Below are positions 33,119 through 41,280 of a stretch of DNA of 64,000 bases, one piece after another. Positions within the stretch are counted from its first letter, which is position 1. Every line of letters begins with the position of its first letter. The notes beneath the pieces are model-generated. The model was not told where the DNA came from. It saw nothing but the letters and a program-made list of their open reading frames with translations, and did no database searches. The translations under genes were made by a program, and so were the position numbers. Source of the DNA: Lysinibacillus pinottii (GTDB taxonomy: Bacteria; Bacillota; Bacilli; Bacillales_A; Planococcaceae); NCBI RefSeq assembly GCF_024753545.1, contig NZ_JANTOO010000005.1, positions 1 to 64,000 of the forward strand, read 5' to 3'.

Positions 33119-33652
33119 TTGACAGAACGAGAATTATTTGATTCATACAATAAGGATGTATACCGTACCTGTTACTACATGCTAAGAAATGCACAAGATG
33201 CAGAGGATCTCTGCCATGATGTATTTGTCACCGTGTTCCGTCAGGATTGGAAAAGCATTGAGCATACACGTGCTTGGATTATGCGCATTGCGATGAACCA
33301 ATGCTTAAACTTGTTAAAAAGAAAGCAGGCTCAATTGAAAAAACAAGGTCAGGTTCAACTTCTTCATGAGCAGAATACGGCATTGGTCAAGTCCGTAGAC
33401 ACTATTGTCATGGAGAAGGTAGCTGGGGAGGAATGGGAGGAATTGCTCAAGCAGCTGCCAGAAAAGCTCATGGCCGTTGTCACCCTTCGTTTTATCGGTG
33501 AGTTGTCGTTAGTAGAAATCGCAGAAGCGTTAAAAATTCCTGTAGGTACAGTGAAGTCGAGGCTGCATAAAGCATTAAAAATAATGCGCAAAAAACTGGA
33601 ACAAAACCAAAATCTATGGTTGAAGGGAGAGAATCAATTTGGAACGCACTGA
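33119..33652 (+). CDS. ECF-type RNA polymerase sigma factor
   Basis: A 177-residue ECF sigma factor: region 2 has QDAEDLCHDVFVTVFRQDW and AWIMRIAMNQCLNLLKRK, region 4 has LRFIGELSLVEIAEALKI and PVGTVKSRLHKALK. The start is a TTG at 33119 after AAAGGAG. It overlaps the next gene, which encodes a large DUF4179 membrane protein, by 14 bases, so translation is probably coupled. A possible promoter of ECF type (TGAACC, 17 bases, GTTTATA at 33058-33087) lies just before it and could be autoregulatory. The signal is unknown. It is a paralogue in design of the module at 12557-14204. Confidence 0.88.
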   Translation: MTERELFDSYNKDVYRTCYYMLRNAQDAEDLCHDVFVTVFRQDWKSIEHTRAWIMRIAMNQCLNLLKRKQAQLKKQGQVQLLHEQNTALVKSVDTIVMEKVAGEEWEELLKQLPEKLMAVVTLRFIGELSLVEIAEALKIPVGTVKSRLHKALKIMRKKLEQNQNLWLKGENQFGTH

Positions 33653-35276
33653 ACAGAAGCTGAAAAAATTGATGAAGGCAGATCATAATATGGTCTACCC
33701 TGACTTTGAACAAATGTGGAGCTCTATTGAACAAGATGAGTTAAAGATGGCTGAAGGTGAAACGATTGAACAACGCCCCCGCAGAAGAAAGAAATTCGCT
33801 TTGGTGGCTGGACTAGCTGTCGCGCTCATGGCCACGCCAGTTTATGCAGCTCTGAATTATGATTGGTCAAACATTCTTTCATATAGAGCTGGTATTCAAT
33901 CGGCATTAGCACAAGGCTTAGGTCAGACGATTGAGCAATCCATTACGAAGGACGGATTTACGTTAACGGTACACACGGCGTTTATAGATGATAATAGAAC
34001 TTCTTTACTGTATAGCCTGAAACCTAACACCTCTTGGGATGGAAATGATGTAAGATTTGATCAGATTGGATTAAAAGATTCAGAGGGGAACTTTATTGAG
34101 GGAGTGTATTTACAGGATTGGAACGAAGAACTTGGTATGTTCCAAGGTATATTTGAGACAGAATGGGTGGCAAAAGACCAGACGACTAATATTGATTTTA
34201 CGATAGAAGGAATTCAAATCATCGATGTTGGAAAGCAGTCTATCAACTATGATCCTAACAACTTTAATACTCAAGTCTTACCTATTCACAAGGATGGCAT
34301 TGATAGTGTAACCTTACATTCCTTTGAACATTCAAAAGGGAAAGTACTACTTCAATCAACGGTTACATTTACAGATCCTGATATGCAGGATAAAGGGATT
34401 TTTATAGAGGCTATGAATGTAAAAGATAATTCCATCCAAAAATCTGAAACTTTTAGTTTCCACCCTCCAGGGGAAGTTACAGAGAGATACTTGAGTCAGC
34501 AAATATTTAAATCGGATGTGTTACAGGCTGAAGGCGCAAAATTCCAGCTTACTTATGATTACATCACAGAGACCAAAGAGAGTACCTGGAATATTAATAT
34601 GGACCTATCAAAAAAACACTTGGAAAATGGGTCATTTAAACAAGTACTAAATATTCCATTGGACAATGAAATTGCTGTTGGGGCTAAAATCCATGAAATA
34701 AAAGTGACCCCGACTCAAGTACGATTGATTTTTACATCCAAAGATAAAGAGACATACATCCGTGTGCCTTACAATGACTATTACCTTGATGTAGGTGGAA
34801 CACTATTAAAAGGAAGATTAAATTTAGAAGCAAACAGAACGGAACTTCATTTTGAAATGGTAGGTCTGAATGCTACTGCCTTAGCCAATCAACCTGTAAC
34901 GCTTGTTGCGAAGGAACGAGTTAATGAGTTCGAAGGGGATAGTCAACCAGTTCGACTGACTAATATATCGGACAAACCTCAAACTAAAACGTCTAGTATT
35001 GGTGGATATCCTATCACATGGACATATTATAAGAAAGACAATTACTTCTATGTGGAGTCTTCTAGTACAAATCCATCGTTCGGTGGAGTTGGGCAAACAT
35101 ATTACTTGGATAATAATGAAAGAGTCGGTGGAATACCGCGCATACGCTTGGATCATAATAAAATAATAGACGAGTATGATAATTTCAATAAAAAAGACAT
35201 TGATATTTATATTTGGAAGTACGCAACTCTCCAACCTGATGAAGAACTCCGTATACCTCTAAGAATAGGAGAATAA
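33639..35276 (+). CDS. DUF4179 membrane protein, probable anti-sigma factor
   Basis: A 545-residue protein with a cytoplasmic N-terminus (residues 1-50, rich in charged residues, ending RPRRRKK), one hydrophobic segment (about 51-70, LVAGLAVALMATPVYA) and a large outer domain of DUF4179 type (TIEQSITKDGFTLTVHTAF). The start is a TTG at 33639. The outer part is about 180 residues longer than that of the paralogue at 13107, so a second domain may follow DUF4179 after about residue 240. The position directly behind and overlapping an ECF gene supports an anti-sigma role. Confidence 0.8.
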   Translation: MERTEQKLKKLMKADHNMVYPDFEQMWSSIEQDELKMAEGETIEQRPRRRKKFALVAGLAVALMATPVYAALNYDWSNILSYRAGIQSALAQGLGQTIEQSITKDGFTLTVHTAFIDDNRTSLLYSLKPNTSWDGNDVRFDQIGLKDSEGNFIEGVYLQDWNEELGMFQGIFETEWVAKDQTTNIDFTIEGIQIIDVGKQSINYDPNNFNTQVLPIHKDGIDSVTLHSFEHSKGKVLLQSTVTFTDPDMQDKGIFIEAMNVKDNSIQKSETFSFHPPGEVTERYLSQQIFKSDVLQAEGAKFQLTYDYITETKESTWNINMDLSKKHLENGSFKQVLNIPLDNEIAVGAKIHEIKVTPTQVRLIFTSKDKETYIRVPYNDYYLDVGGTLLKGRLNLEANRTELHFEMVGLNATALANQPVTLVAKERVNEFEGDSQPVRLTNISDKPQTKTSSIGGYPITWTYYKKDNYFYVESSSTNPSFGGVGQTYYLDNNERVGGIPRIRLDHNKIIDEYDNFNKKDIDIYIWKYATLQPDEELRIPLRIGE

Positions 35277-35287
35277 GGATGAAAATC

Positions 35288-35333
35288 ACCCCATCTATTT
35301 GGACAATCAAAACTCAAATAGATGGGGTTTTTT
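35288..35333 (+). terminator. terminator
   Basis: A 14-bp stem ACCCCATCTATTTG / CAAATAGATGGGGT followed by T6. Confidence 0.93.
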
Positions 35334-35379
35334 ACTCATTATGTCCATAATTGCTTTACTTACAATAATATTTAATATA

Positions 35380-35399
35380 TAGTTAAGTTAACTTAACTA
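35380..35399. promoter_or_regulatory. 20-base perfect palindrome, probable MarR operator
   Basis: TAGTTAAGTT followed by its exact reverse complement, 26 bases before the two-gene unit that includes a MarR regulator, and overlapping or just after the likely promoter. Such TTAAGTTAACTTAA-type sites are typical MarR operators, so autorepression is likely. Confidence 0.7.
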
Positions 35400-35424
35400 A
35401 ATTATTAAATAGGAGAATCATTGT

Positions 35425-35703
35425 ATGCCCTCTATCGAAAAACAAAAGTCCATTGCCTATAAATTGGGTATTGGGATTATTATTTTTTCACTTTCGTTGT
35501 GGTTAATTCCAATTATTACACCATTCACACCTATTCCTACGAAAGTAAAAGCAGGTATTATTCCAGGCAGCATCATTGTAGCTGAAATCTTATTTTGGTT
35601 GGGCGCTTTACTTGTCGGGAAAGAAGTAGCTAACAAATTTAAAGGCTATCTTAATCCTAAAAAATGGCGTGAAAAAGGTGATACTCAAAAAAATGAAGAC
35701 TAA
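35425..35703 (+). CDS. two-helix membrane protein (transporter-suffix type)
   Basis: A 92-residue protein with two hydrophobic helices (about residues 12-31 and 43-65), a loop rich in Pro/Thr (TPFTPIPTKVKAG) and a basic C-terminal tail (LNPKKWREKG). The layout matches the small transporter suffix domain proteins of Firmicutes, whose function is not defined. The ATG at 35425 follows TAGGAG. It precedes and overlaps a MarR regulator gene and shares its palindromic operator. Confidence 0.68.
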   Translation: MPSIEKQKSIAYKLGIGIIIFSLSLWLIPIITPFTPIPTKVKAGIIPGSIIVAEILFWLGALLVGKEVANKFKGYLNPKKWREKGDTQKNED

Positions 35704-36118
35704 TCATGTAGCAGAGCAAATTAATCAAACGATTGAAGATATTTGGATTGTTCTTGAGAAAATGGAAAGAGACTATACTAAGTTCAATTTAAATAATCAG
35801 CAAGCGGTCCTTTTGGCATTAGTGATTCGTCATCCTTCCATTTCACCATCAGAAATAGCCGAGAAAATGACGATTACCAAAAGTGCCGTGAGCCAGCAGA
35901 TAGCAAAGCTTGAAAAGGATGGCTATATTATAAAAAAGCAGCATGCCAAGGATAAACGTGGCTTTTCAATTGAATTAGGTGAAAAAGGGTTGCTGTATAA
36001 ACAGGAAAGTGAAGCTTTTAATCAAGTAATCACTGAGAAATATCAAGCGCAGCTATCGGATGAGGATTTGGCGAATGTGCTAGAGGCACTAGAAATGTTA
36101 AAAAAAGCGCTACTGTGA
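35693..36118 (+). CDS. MarR-family transcriptional regulator
   Basis: A 141-residue winged-helix regulator with a helix-turn-helix at about residues 50-75 (ISPSEIAEKMTITKSAVSQQ) and the wing DKRGFSIELGEKG. The most likely start is the ATG at 35693, with AAAGGTG some 13 bases upstream; a GTG at 35669 in the same frame is possible. It overlaps the upstream membrane-protein gene by 11 bases. The perfect palindrome at 35380-35399 is its probable operator. The ligand is unknown. Confidence 0.85.
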   Translation: MKTNHVAEQINQTIEDIWIVLEKMERDYTKFNLNNQQAVLLALVIRHPSISPSEIAEKMTITKSAVSQQIAKLEKDGYIIKKQHAKDKRGFSIELGEKGLLYKQESEAFNQVITEKYQAQLSDEDLANVLEALEMLKKALL

Positions 36119-36192
36119 AATTATGTAAATAATTAGATGTTTAACTTATTTAAATGCCTATAGTATCCCTAAACATAAAAGGGGGAATACAT

Positions 36193-36246
36193 ATGACAAT
36201 CTACTTTGTCCAATCGTACACAACCAAACATCATCATAGTCAGTAG
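36193..36246 (+). CDS. histidine-rich leader peptide
   Basis: A 17-codon frame MTIYFVQSYTTKHHHSQ with a strong ribosome site (AAAAGGGGG). Three successive His codons stand before the end, and the stop codon is inside the 5' arm of a terminator-like hairpin. This is the arrangement of a ribosome-stalling attenuator sensing charged tRNA-His. The downstream remnant is of a histidyl-tRNA synthetase-like gene, which fits. No homologue check was possible. Confidence 0.62.
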   Translation: MTIYFVQSYTTKHHHSQ

Positions 36247-36293
36247 TCTTGCTATCTTTATTATTTAATTAATATTGAATAGGAAGACTTTTT
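36245..36293 (+). terminator. attenuator hairpin of the hisS-like relic
   Basis: A stem AGTCTTGCTAT / ATAGGAAGACT (one mismatch) followed by T5. A second hairpin ATAAAGCT/AGCTTTAT lies at 36308-36330. Confidence 0.65.
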
Positions 36294-36378
36294 CTCATGT
36301 AATCGTATAAATAAAGCTGATGGAGAGCTTTATCGAATACGGTTTTTTTATTTGTCAAAAAATGAGGAGGCAAAAGTG

Positions 36379-36516
36379 ATGAAAAAAATGGATTACCAAA
36401 ATGTACGTGGTACACAAGATTATTTACCTGAGCATGAGGTTACTAGGCGCACTTTAAAAGACACGCTTATGGCTGTAAGCAGATTGAGACACCTATACTT
36501 GATTTTCAATTTAAAC
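36379..36516 (+). pseudogene. hisS-like (histidyl-tRNA synthetase) N-terminal relic
   Basis: An ATG at 36379 with the site GAGGAGG opens MDYQNVRGTQDYLPEHE, the typical start of histidyl-tRNA synthetase or its HisZ-like paralogue. After about 30 codons a small deletion shifts the frame to GCKQIETPILDFQFKR, which corresponds to the next conserved strand (ETPIL). The gene then ends in a terminator-like hairpin at 36519-36563. More than 85 percent of the enzyme is missing. A full hisS must exist elsewhere. Confidence 0.78.
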
Positions 36517-36518
36517 GT

Positions 36519-36563
36519 AAAAGCATGTAGTCATTCATTTGGCTATATGCTTTTATTTTTATT
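36519..36563 (+). terminator. terminator after the hisS-like relic
   Basis: A 12-bp stem AAAAGCATGTAG / CTATATGCTTTT with a T-rich tail. Confidence 0.8.
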
Positions 36564-36609
36564 TCACAAAAAGGAAAATTTTACTTGCATATTTGTATCG
36601 ATGTGTATA

Positions 36610-36636
36610 TATTGTATATAAAGTATATATACAATA
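36610..36636. promoter_or_regulatory. inverted repeat, probable GntR operator
   Basis: Arms TATTGTATATA and TATATACAATA around a 5-base centre, 20 bases before the GntR start codon. YtrA-type GntR regulators bind such sites and repress their own ABC operon. Confidence 0.68.
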
Positions 36637-36656
36637 TTTCAAGAAGAGGGATTTGC

Positions 36657-37034
36657 ATGCAAATTATTATTTCGAACAGTTCTAAAGAGCCTATTTATGA
36701 GCAGATCTATGCACAGATTAAAAAGCTTATTCTAACAGGGCAATTACAAGAAGGTCAGCCATTACCTTCTATGCGCCAACTTGCAAAAGATTTAGAGATT
36801 AGTGTCATTACGACGAAGCGGGCATATGAGGAGCTTGAAAAAAATGGCTATATTTACTCTATTGTTGGGAAAGGCTCATTCATCTCTGAACAAAATTCAG
36901 AAATGATGGAGGAAAGAAAAATGAAGGCCATTGAGGAAAAACTGTTGGTGGCGATTCAAAATGCGAAGGAAATGGATATTAGTTTGGCGGAGTTAAAGGC
37001 TATGCTTACTTTATTGTATACGGAGGATGAATAA
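36657..37034 (+). CDS. GntR-family regulator (YtrA subfamily)
   Basis: A 125-residue regulator with the N-terminal GntR winged helix (EPIYEQIYAQIKKLILTGQL, then LPSMRQLAKDLEISVITTKR) and only a short C-terminal tail, as in the YtrA subfamily that controls ABC exporters. The ATG at 36657 follows AAGAAGAGGG; an upstream in-frame ATG at 36585 runs through the operator. The stop codon directly abuts the ATG of the ABC ATPase gene, so all three genes to 38511 form one operon. The trigger in relatives is cell-wall antibiotics; here it is unknown. Confidence 0.88.
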   Translation: MQIIISNSSKEPIYEQIYAQIKKLILTGQLQEGQPLPSMRQLAKDLEISVITTKRAYEELEKNGYIYSIVGKGSFISEQNSEMMEERKMKAIEEKLLVAIQNAKEMDISLAELKAMLTLLYTEDE

Positions 37035-37892
37035 ATGGAAAATGTTATTGAATTACAGCATATACAAAAGTCCTTTAATGGTTTTCAAATAAAGGATTTT
37101 TCAATCCACGTTAAAAAAGGGTTTGTTACAGGGTTTATTGGAGGAAATGGTGCAGGAAAATCAACGACCATTAAAATGATTATGAATTTATTGCAGCAGG
37201 ATAGTGGGACTATTTCTATTTTTGGTAAAAATTATGATAAACACGAAAAGGAAATAAAGGAACGTATCGGTTTTGTTTATGATGAGAATATATTTTATGA
37301 AAATATCACACTCAAGGATATGAAAAGGATTATTAAACCTGCCTATAAAAGATGGGATGATGAGGCATTTCAGCATTATGTGGAACAGTTTGAGTTGCCC
37401 TTGAACAAAAATATGAAGACCTTTTCGAAAGGGATGAAAATGAAAGCATCATTAGCCATCGCGTTAGCACATCACGCTGAGTTAATCATAATGGATGAAC
37501 CAACATCTGGCCTTGACCCTATTTTTCGCAGAGAATTACTCAATATTTTACATGAGTTAATGCAAGATGAGGACAAAACTATATTTTTCTCCACACATAT
37601 TACTACAGATTTAGATCGTATCGCAGATTATATAACGTTTATTCATAATGGCGAGCATATTTTTACAAAGGAGTTTTACAAAATTCAAGAGGAATACGCT
37701 ATTGTTAAAGGAACCTTGGATTTATTAGATCGTGAAACGGAGCAGGAATTCGTCTCCCTTCGTAAAACAAACAGGGGTTTTGAAGCATTAACAACCAATA
37801 AACATCGGGTAGCTACTATATTTGGCGATACAGTTGTGATTGAAAAGCCTACGCTTGAAGACATTATGTATTATACAAAGAAAGGATGGTAA
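37035..37892 (+). CDS. ABC transporter ATP-binding protein
   Basis: A 285-residue ATPase with Walker A GGNGAGKST (near residue 38), a signature region FSKGMKMKAS in place of the usual LSGGQ, and Walker B LIIMDEPTSGLD. The C-terminal extension of 70 residues is typical of BcrA/YtrB-type export ATPases. Its ATG abuts the GntR stop codon, and the permease starts five bases after its own stop. The variant signature is normal for this subfamily. The transported substrate is unknown. Confidence 0.9.
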   Translation: MENVIELQHIQKSFNGFQIKDFSIHVKKGFVTGFIGGNGAGKSTTIKMIMNLLQQDSGTISIFGKNYDKHEKEIKERIGFVYDENIFYENITLKDMKRIIKPAYKRWDDEAFQHYVEQFELPLNKNMKTFSKGMKMKASLAIALAHHAELIIMDEPTSGLDPIFRRELLNILHELMQDEDKTIFFSTHITTDLDRIADYITFIHNGEHIFTKEFYKIQEEYAIVKGTLDLLDRETEQEFVSLRKTNRGFEALTTNKHRVATIFGDTVVIEKPTLEDIMYYTKKGW

Positions 37893-37896
37893 GGAT

Positions 37897-38511
37897 ATGT
37901 TGAATCTTATTCTAAAAGATATATTAATTCAAAAAAACATTCTAATCATTTACATAGCAACGATTATTCTTTATTTAATGGTCAATGTTCCATCAGTATA
38001 TATAGTATTTATATATAGTATCGTATTTGTTTTAAGTGCTTTTTCGAATGATGAAAAAGATAATGCTAATATTTTACTCAATTCATTACCTTATACAAGG
38101 AGAGAAATTGTTAGTTCAAAATATATTGGAGCTTTAATTTTTACAGGGCTTTTTATGTGTTATACGTATTTGTTCGACTTTCTTTTAAATGGGAAACAGG
38201 TAGCTGTATTGTGGAAAGAAATATTGCTGATTATGGGCCTCGTTATGATTGTCATTTCTTTTATCCTGCCGATTTCCTATAAATTTAAAACAAAGTATTT
38301 AACTATTGCTATTATGGGGTTATTGGGTGTTTATATGGTGATCATCAATTATTTTGTCCCTAACTTAAATAAACAAATAACAACTGTTGTGCAAAATTTC
38401 ATGACTGTACAGGAAATACAACTATACCTTATTGTCTCATTACTAATCGTTCTAATATATATAGGCTCATGGATGCTCTCGGTAAGGATATATAAGCGCA
38501 AGGCATTTTAA
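37897..38511 (+). CDS. ABC-2 type transporter permease
   Basis: A 204-residue membrane protein with six predicted helices, an initial hydrophilic segment (LNLILKDILIQKN) and the pattern DEKDNANILLNSLPYTRREI, characteristic of the ABC2_membrane_5 family that pairs with GntR/YtrB ATPases. The ATG at 37897 follows GGATGGTAAGG. It is the last gene of the GntR operon and ends in a terminator. Confidence 0.87.
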   Translation: MLNLILKDILIQKNILIIYIATIILYLMVNVPSVYIVFIYSIVFVLSAFSNDEKDNANILLNSLPYTRREIVSSKYIGALIFTGLFMCYTYLFDFLLNGKQVAVLWKEILLIMGLVMIVISFILPISYKFKTKYLTIAIMGLLGVYMVIINYFVPNLNKQITTVVQNFMTVQEIQLYLIVSLLIVLIYIGSWMLSVRIYKRKAF

Positions 38512-38514
38512 AAG

Positions 38515-38556
38515 AAAACGGCCGGTCCCATATAAGGTGGGACTCGAGCCGTTTTT
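38515..38556. terminator. bidirectional terminator
   Basis: A stem running AAAACGGC...GTCCCA / TGGGAC...GCCGTTTT with internal mismatches, between convergent ABC operons. Confidence 0.87.
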
Positions 38557-38557
38557 G

Positions 38558-40171
38558 TCATTTGAAAGCTAACTTCCATACTAGCATGTTGATGAAAAAA
38601 AGCACTATGAAATAAATAGTCGGTCCGAATGCCGCTTGACTAACAATTAAATAGTGGAGACCTGCCAGCATAGCTAAAGGGATAAACAATAAAACAGTTT
38701 TCCAGCCTTGAGCATCTCCAACCTCATCATATGGTTTGGTAAAAGGTATTTTATTGCTCATCATCAAGAAACAAAATAGTGTATATAACCAGCTTGTCAC
38801 TAAAACTACTAGTAGATCTGGGATAATTCGAATACCGTAAATATAGCTAAAGACCAAACTTAGTACTAAAAATAGTGGGACATACAATTTGATTAAAAAA
38901 GCCTTTAAACTGCCTTTTTGTAAATTCGTATAATCTTTTAATGGAAGTATCTTATAAATCCACGCAGCTTTATATTTAGCCGAATGACCAAGTAAAAGTA
39001 CTGCAGCTGGAATAATCATCATACTAAAATAAATATTTAAGTAGCTCATACTAGTAGCGTAATCAATCTTTTCGGATCTGCTAAAGGTAAATATAAAAAT
39101 AAATGGGATAATAAATGAAAAACCTAATGAAGGGTAAACTTTGAGCTTAAACTCTCGTTCTTGTTTCATCATAAGAGAGGCGAAACGAAAGAATGCTCTT
39201 TCTTCATGTGTTCTACATAGCATTGCTAATAAATACGTCTTCAGTCGATTGTGCTTCTCTTTTTTTGATTTACTTGTACTTAATAATTTTTGAAGGTTAC
39301 GTTCAAAGGTTGGAATGAGTTTAATATATAAGCCAATCGAAAGTATCGGTATGATTACGGCAAAGATGCTGTATAGTATTGTTAATAAAGAAGTATCACC
39401 ATTTAGTAATAAGTCAAAGGGCGCTGCGAACCACATGGGTATTAGGAAGAGACTCCACCAATGAAATGACACTGTCATATCCAAATCAACGAATTCAAAG
39501 GATCGAATGAGAACCTGATAGCCGATCATGAGCATTAACGACAAGGCAATTTGTACATAGTTAATCATATCCTTCAGCTTTTCACCATCAAAGAAGCGTA
39601 AAATGGCAATATATAAAATGGCAGTGATCGCTACAATAAACAAATTAATTAATATAATCTCTAGAACGGTTAAAAGGAAAAATACAATTCCTTGCGTAAA
39701 AAGGCTGACAAGTAAAGGGATACCTGTTAAGGCAATCGTTAAATAGAATAAGTAAATGAAAATATGCATAAATTTTGCAGCGTTAATGGTTCTAGCAGAA
39801 ATCGGCTTAGTTGATAGTATACTTTTATCTCGTACATCTAATAGTACTGAGGAAAAGTCAGAAATCAATGAAGTCATAATTAAAAAAATGATCATGGCAA
39901 ACGCAATGCTCATTTGAAATAGAAAATTTTGACCAAACCCCATGAGTGGAATAAGAATAAGGCCGAATAAAACATAAATCCATAGCGATTTAATATAGCC
40001 ATATTTTTGATTGTCCTTCTTTTTGTTCTGGTTAAATAGTGTGGGTACTTTACGTTCATCCATCGTTAATTTGATATGAAGAATTTTTCTCATTAGGTCA
40101 TAATCAATGCCCATTTTTACAAAGAGCCAGCGGAATAAATCAAGCAATTGGAGTGTTTTAAAATCGGTCAT
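38558..40171 (-). CDS. large ABC exporter membrane subunit
   Basis: A 537-residue membrane protein with about twelve helices in two halves and a long hydrophilic loop (about residues 290-330, rich in Lys). The pattern resembles PadR-type or EcsB-like two-domain export permeases of Bacillales. Its start overlaps the stop of the ATPase gene by 4 bases, so the two are translated together and form one transporter. The substrate is unknown. Confidence 0.82.
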   Translation of the reverse strand: MTDFKTLQLLDLFRWLFVKMGIDYDLMRKILHIKLTMDERKVPTLFNQNKKKDNQKYGYIKSLWIYVLFGLILIPLMGFGQNFLFQMSIAFAMIIFLIMTSLISDFSSVLLDVRDKSILSTKPISARTINAAKFMHIFIYLFYLTIALTGIPLLVSLFTQGIVFFLLTVLEIILINLFIVAITAILYIAILRFFDGEKLKDMINYVQIALSLMLMIGYQVLIRSFEFVDLDMTVSFHWWSLFLIPMWFAAPFDLLLNGDTSLLTILYSIFAVIIPILSIGLYIKLIPTFERNLQKLLSTSKSKKEKHNRLKTYLLAMLCRTHEERAFFRFASLMMKQEREFKLKVYPSLGFSFIIPFIFIFTFSRSEKIDYATSMSYLNIYFSMMIIPAAVLLLGHSAKYKAAWIYKILPLKDYTNLQKGSLKAFLIKLYVPLFLVLSLVFSYIYGIRIIPDLLVVLVTSWLYTLFCFLMMSNKIPFTKPYDEVGDAQGWKTVLLFIPLAMLAGLHYLIVSQAAFGPTIYFIVLFFINMLVWKLAFK

Positions 40172-40950
40172 GATTGTACTCCTCGAACGATGGATACAAA
40201 TTTCTCACCAATCTCCTGATGCTCATGAAATCCTGTTAATTGATTAAAGATCCTTTCTAGCGTTCCCTCAGTGTTACCGGCTTGTAATTGCGCAAATGTA
40301 CCGTCCGCTGCTATGTTGCCATCATATAGCAGGATGATGCGACTACTGATCTTTTCCACGACATCCATAATATGAGATGAGTAAAATATTGTTTTTCCAT
40401 TGGCTGCAAGCTGTGTTAAAATCTCTTTAAAAATCATTACACTGTTTGCATCTAAACCATTGATCGGTTCATCTAAAAATAGTAAGTCTGGATTATGTAT
40501 AAGACTAGCAATGATTAATAGTTTTTGTCGCATGCCCTTCGAATACGAGGAAATTCTAGAATGGTATGCCTCACCCACTCCAAACAATTCCATGAGCGAT
40601 TTCGATTTGTTAGCTGCTTCCTCTAGCTCTAGCCCATATAACTGACCGATAAAGGTTAAATATTCATAGCCTGTCAAATTGTCATACACATCCGCAATTT
40701 CTGGAACGTAACCAATTCTCCGCTTATAGTCTATTTGATCTTGCCCAATACTTTTGCCAAAGAGCTTAATTTCACCGCCATAATCACCTTCAAGTCCCAA
40801 AATAATTTTAACAGTCGTGCTTTTGCCAGCACCATTAGGACCAATATATCCGATAATTTCTCCTCTAGTTGCATGAAGGTTTACACCTTTTAATATTTCC
40901 TTATTTCCATAACTTTTCGTTAAATTTGTAATCGTTAAAATGTCTTCCAA
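40168..40950 (-). CDS. ABC transporter ATP-binding protein
   Basis: A 260-residue ATPase with Walker A GPNGAGKST, a signature YSKGMRQKL and Walker B LLFLDEPINGLD. The most likely start is a TTG at 40950 with GGAGGTG before it; an ATG at 40986 in the same frame has no site. It is the first gene of the two-gene exporter operon with 38558-40171. The overall pattern is that of exporters such as EcsA. Confidence 0.88.
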   Translation of the reverse strand: MEDILTITNLTKSYGNKEILKGVNLHATRGEIIGYIGPNGAGKSTTVKIILGLEGDYGGEIKLFGKSIGQDQIDYKRRIGYVPEIADVYDNLTGYEYLTFIGQLYGLELEEAANKSKSLMELFGVGEAYHSRISSYSKGMRQKLLIIASLIHNPDLLFLDEPINGLDANSVMIFKEILTQLAANGKTIFYSSHIMDVVEKISSRIILLYDGNIAADGTFAQLQAGNTEGTLERIFNQLTGFHEHQEIGEKFVSIVRGVQS

Positions 40951-41280
40951 TTTCGTGCACCTCCATATTATAGAAAAAATATCCATTAATACACTATAAC
41001 ATATAAAAAGAAAATATATTCCTATTGGGAATGGTCCATTGTTGACCTAATGGACCATGAAGGAAGGTTAATGTCTTTTCGTCTAGGCGAATCATTTTTA
41101 AATCAATCACTATGTCCCTTATCATGTTAACAGTGTAAAAGATCGTTATCACGTTTGATACGGTTGACATTTTTGAAATAAGATAGAAAGAAGAACAACC
41201 ACTATAATAGGAAATTACATGATGAGTGGACCTTTTGAGTTCGCTCTCGTTGTGCAAGAATGAAGCAAGGGGGTCAGGGA

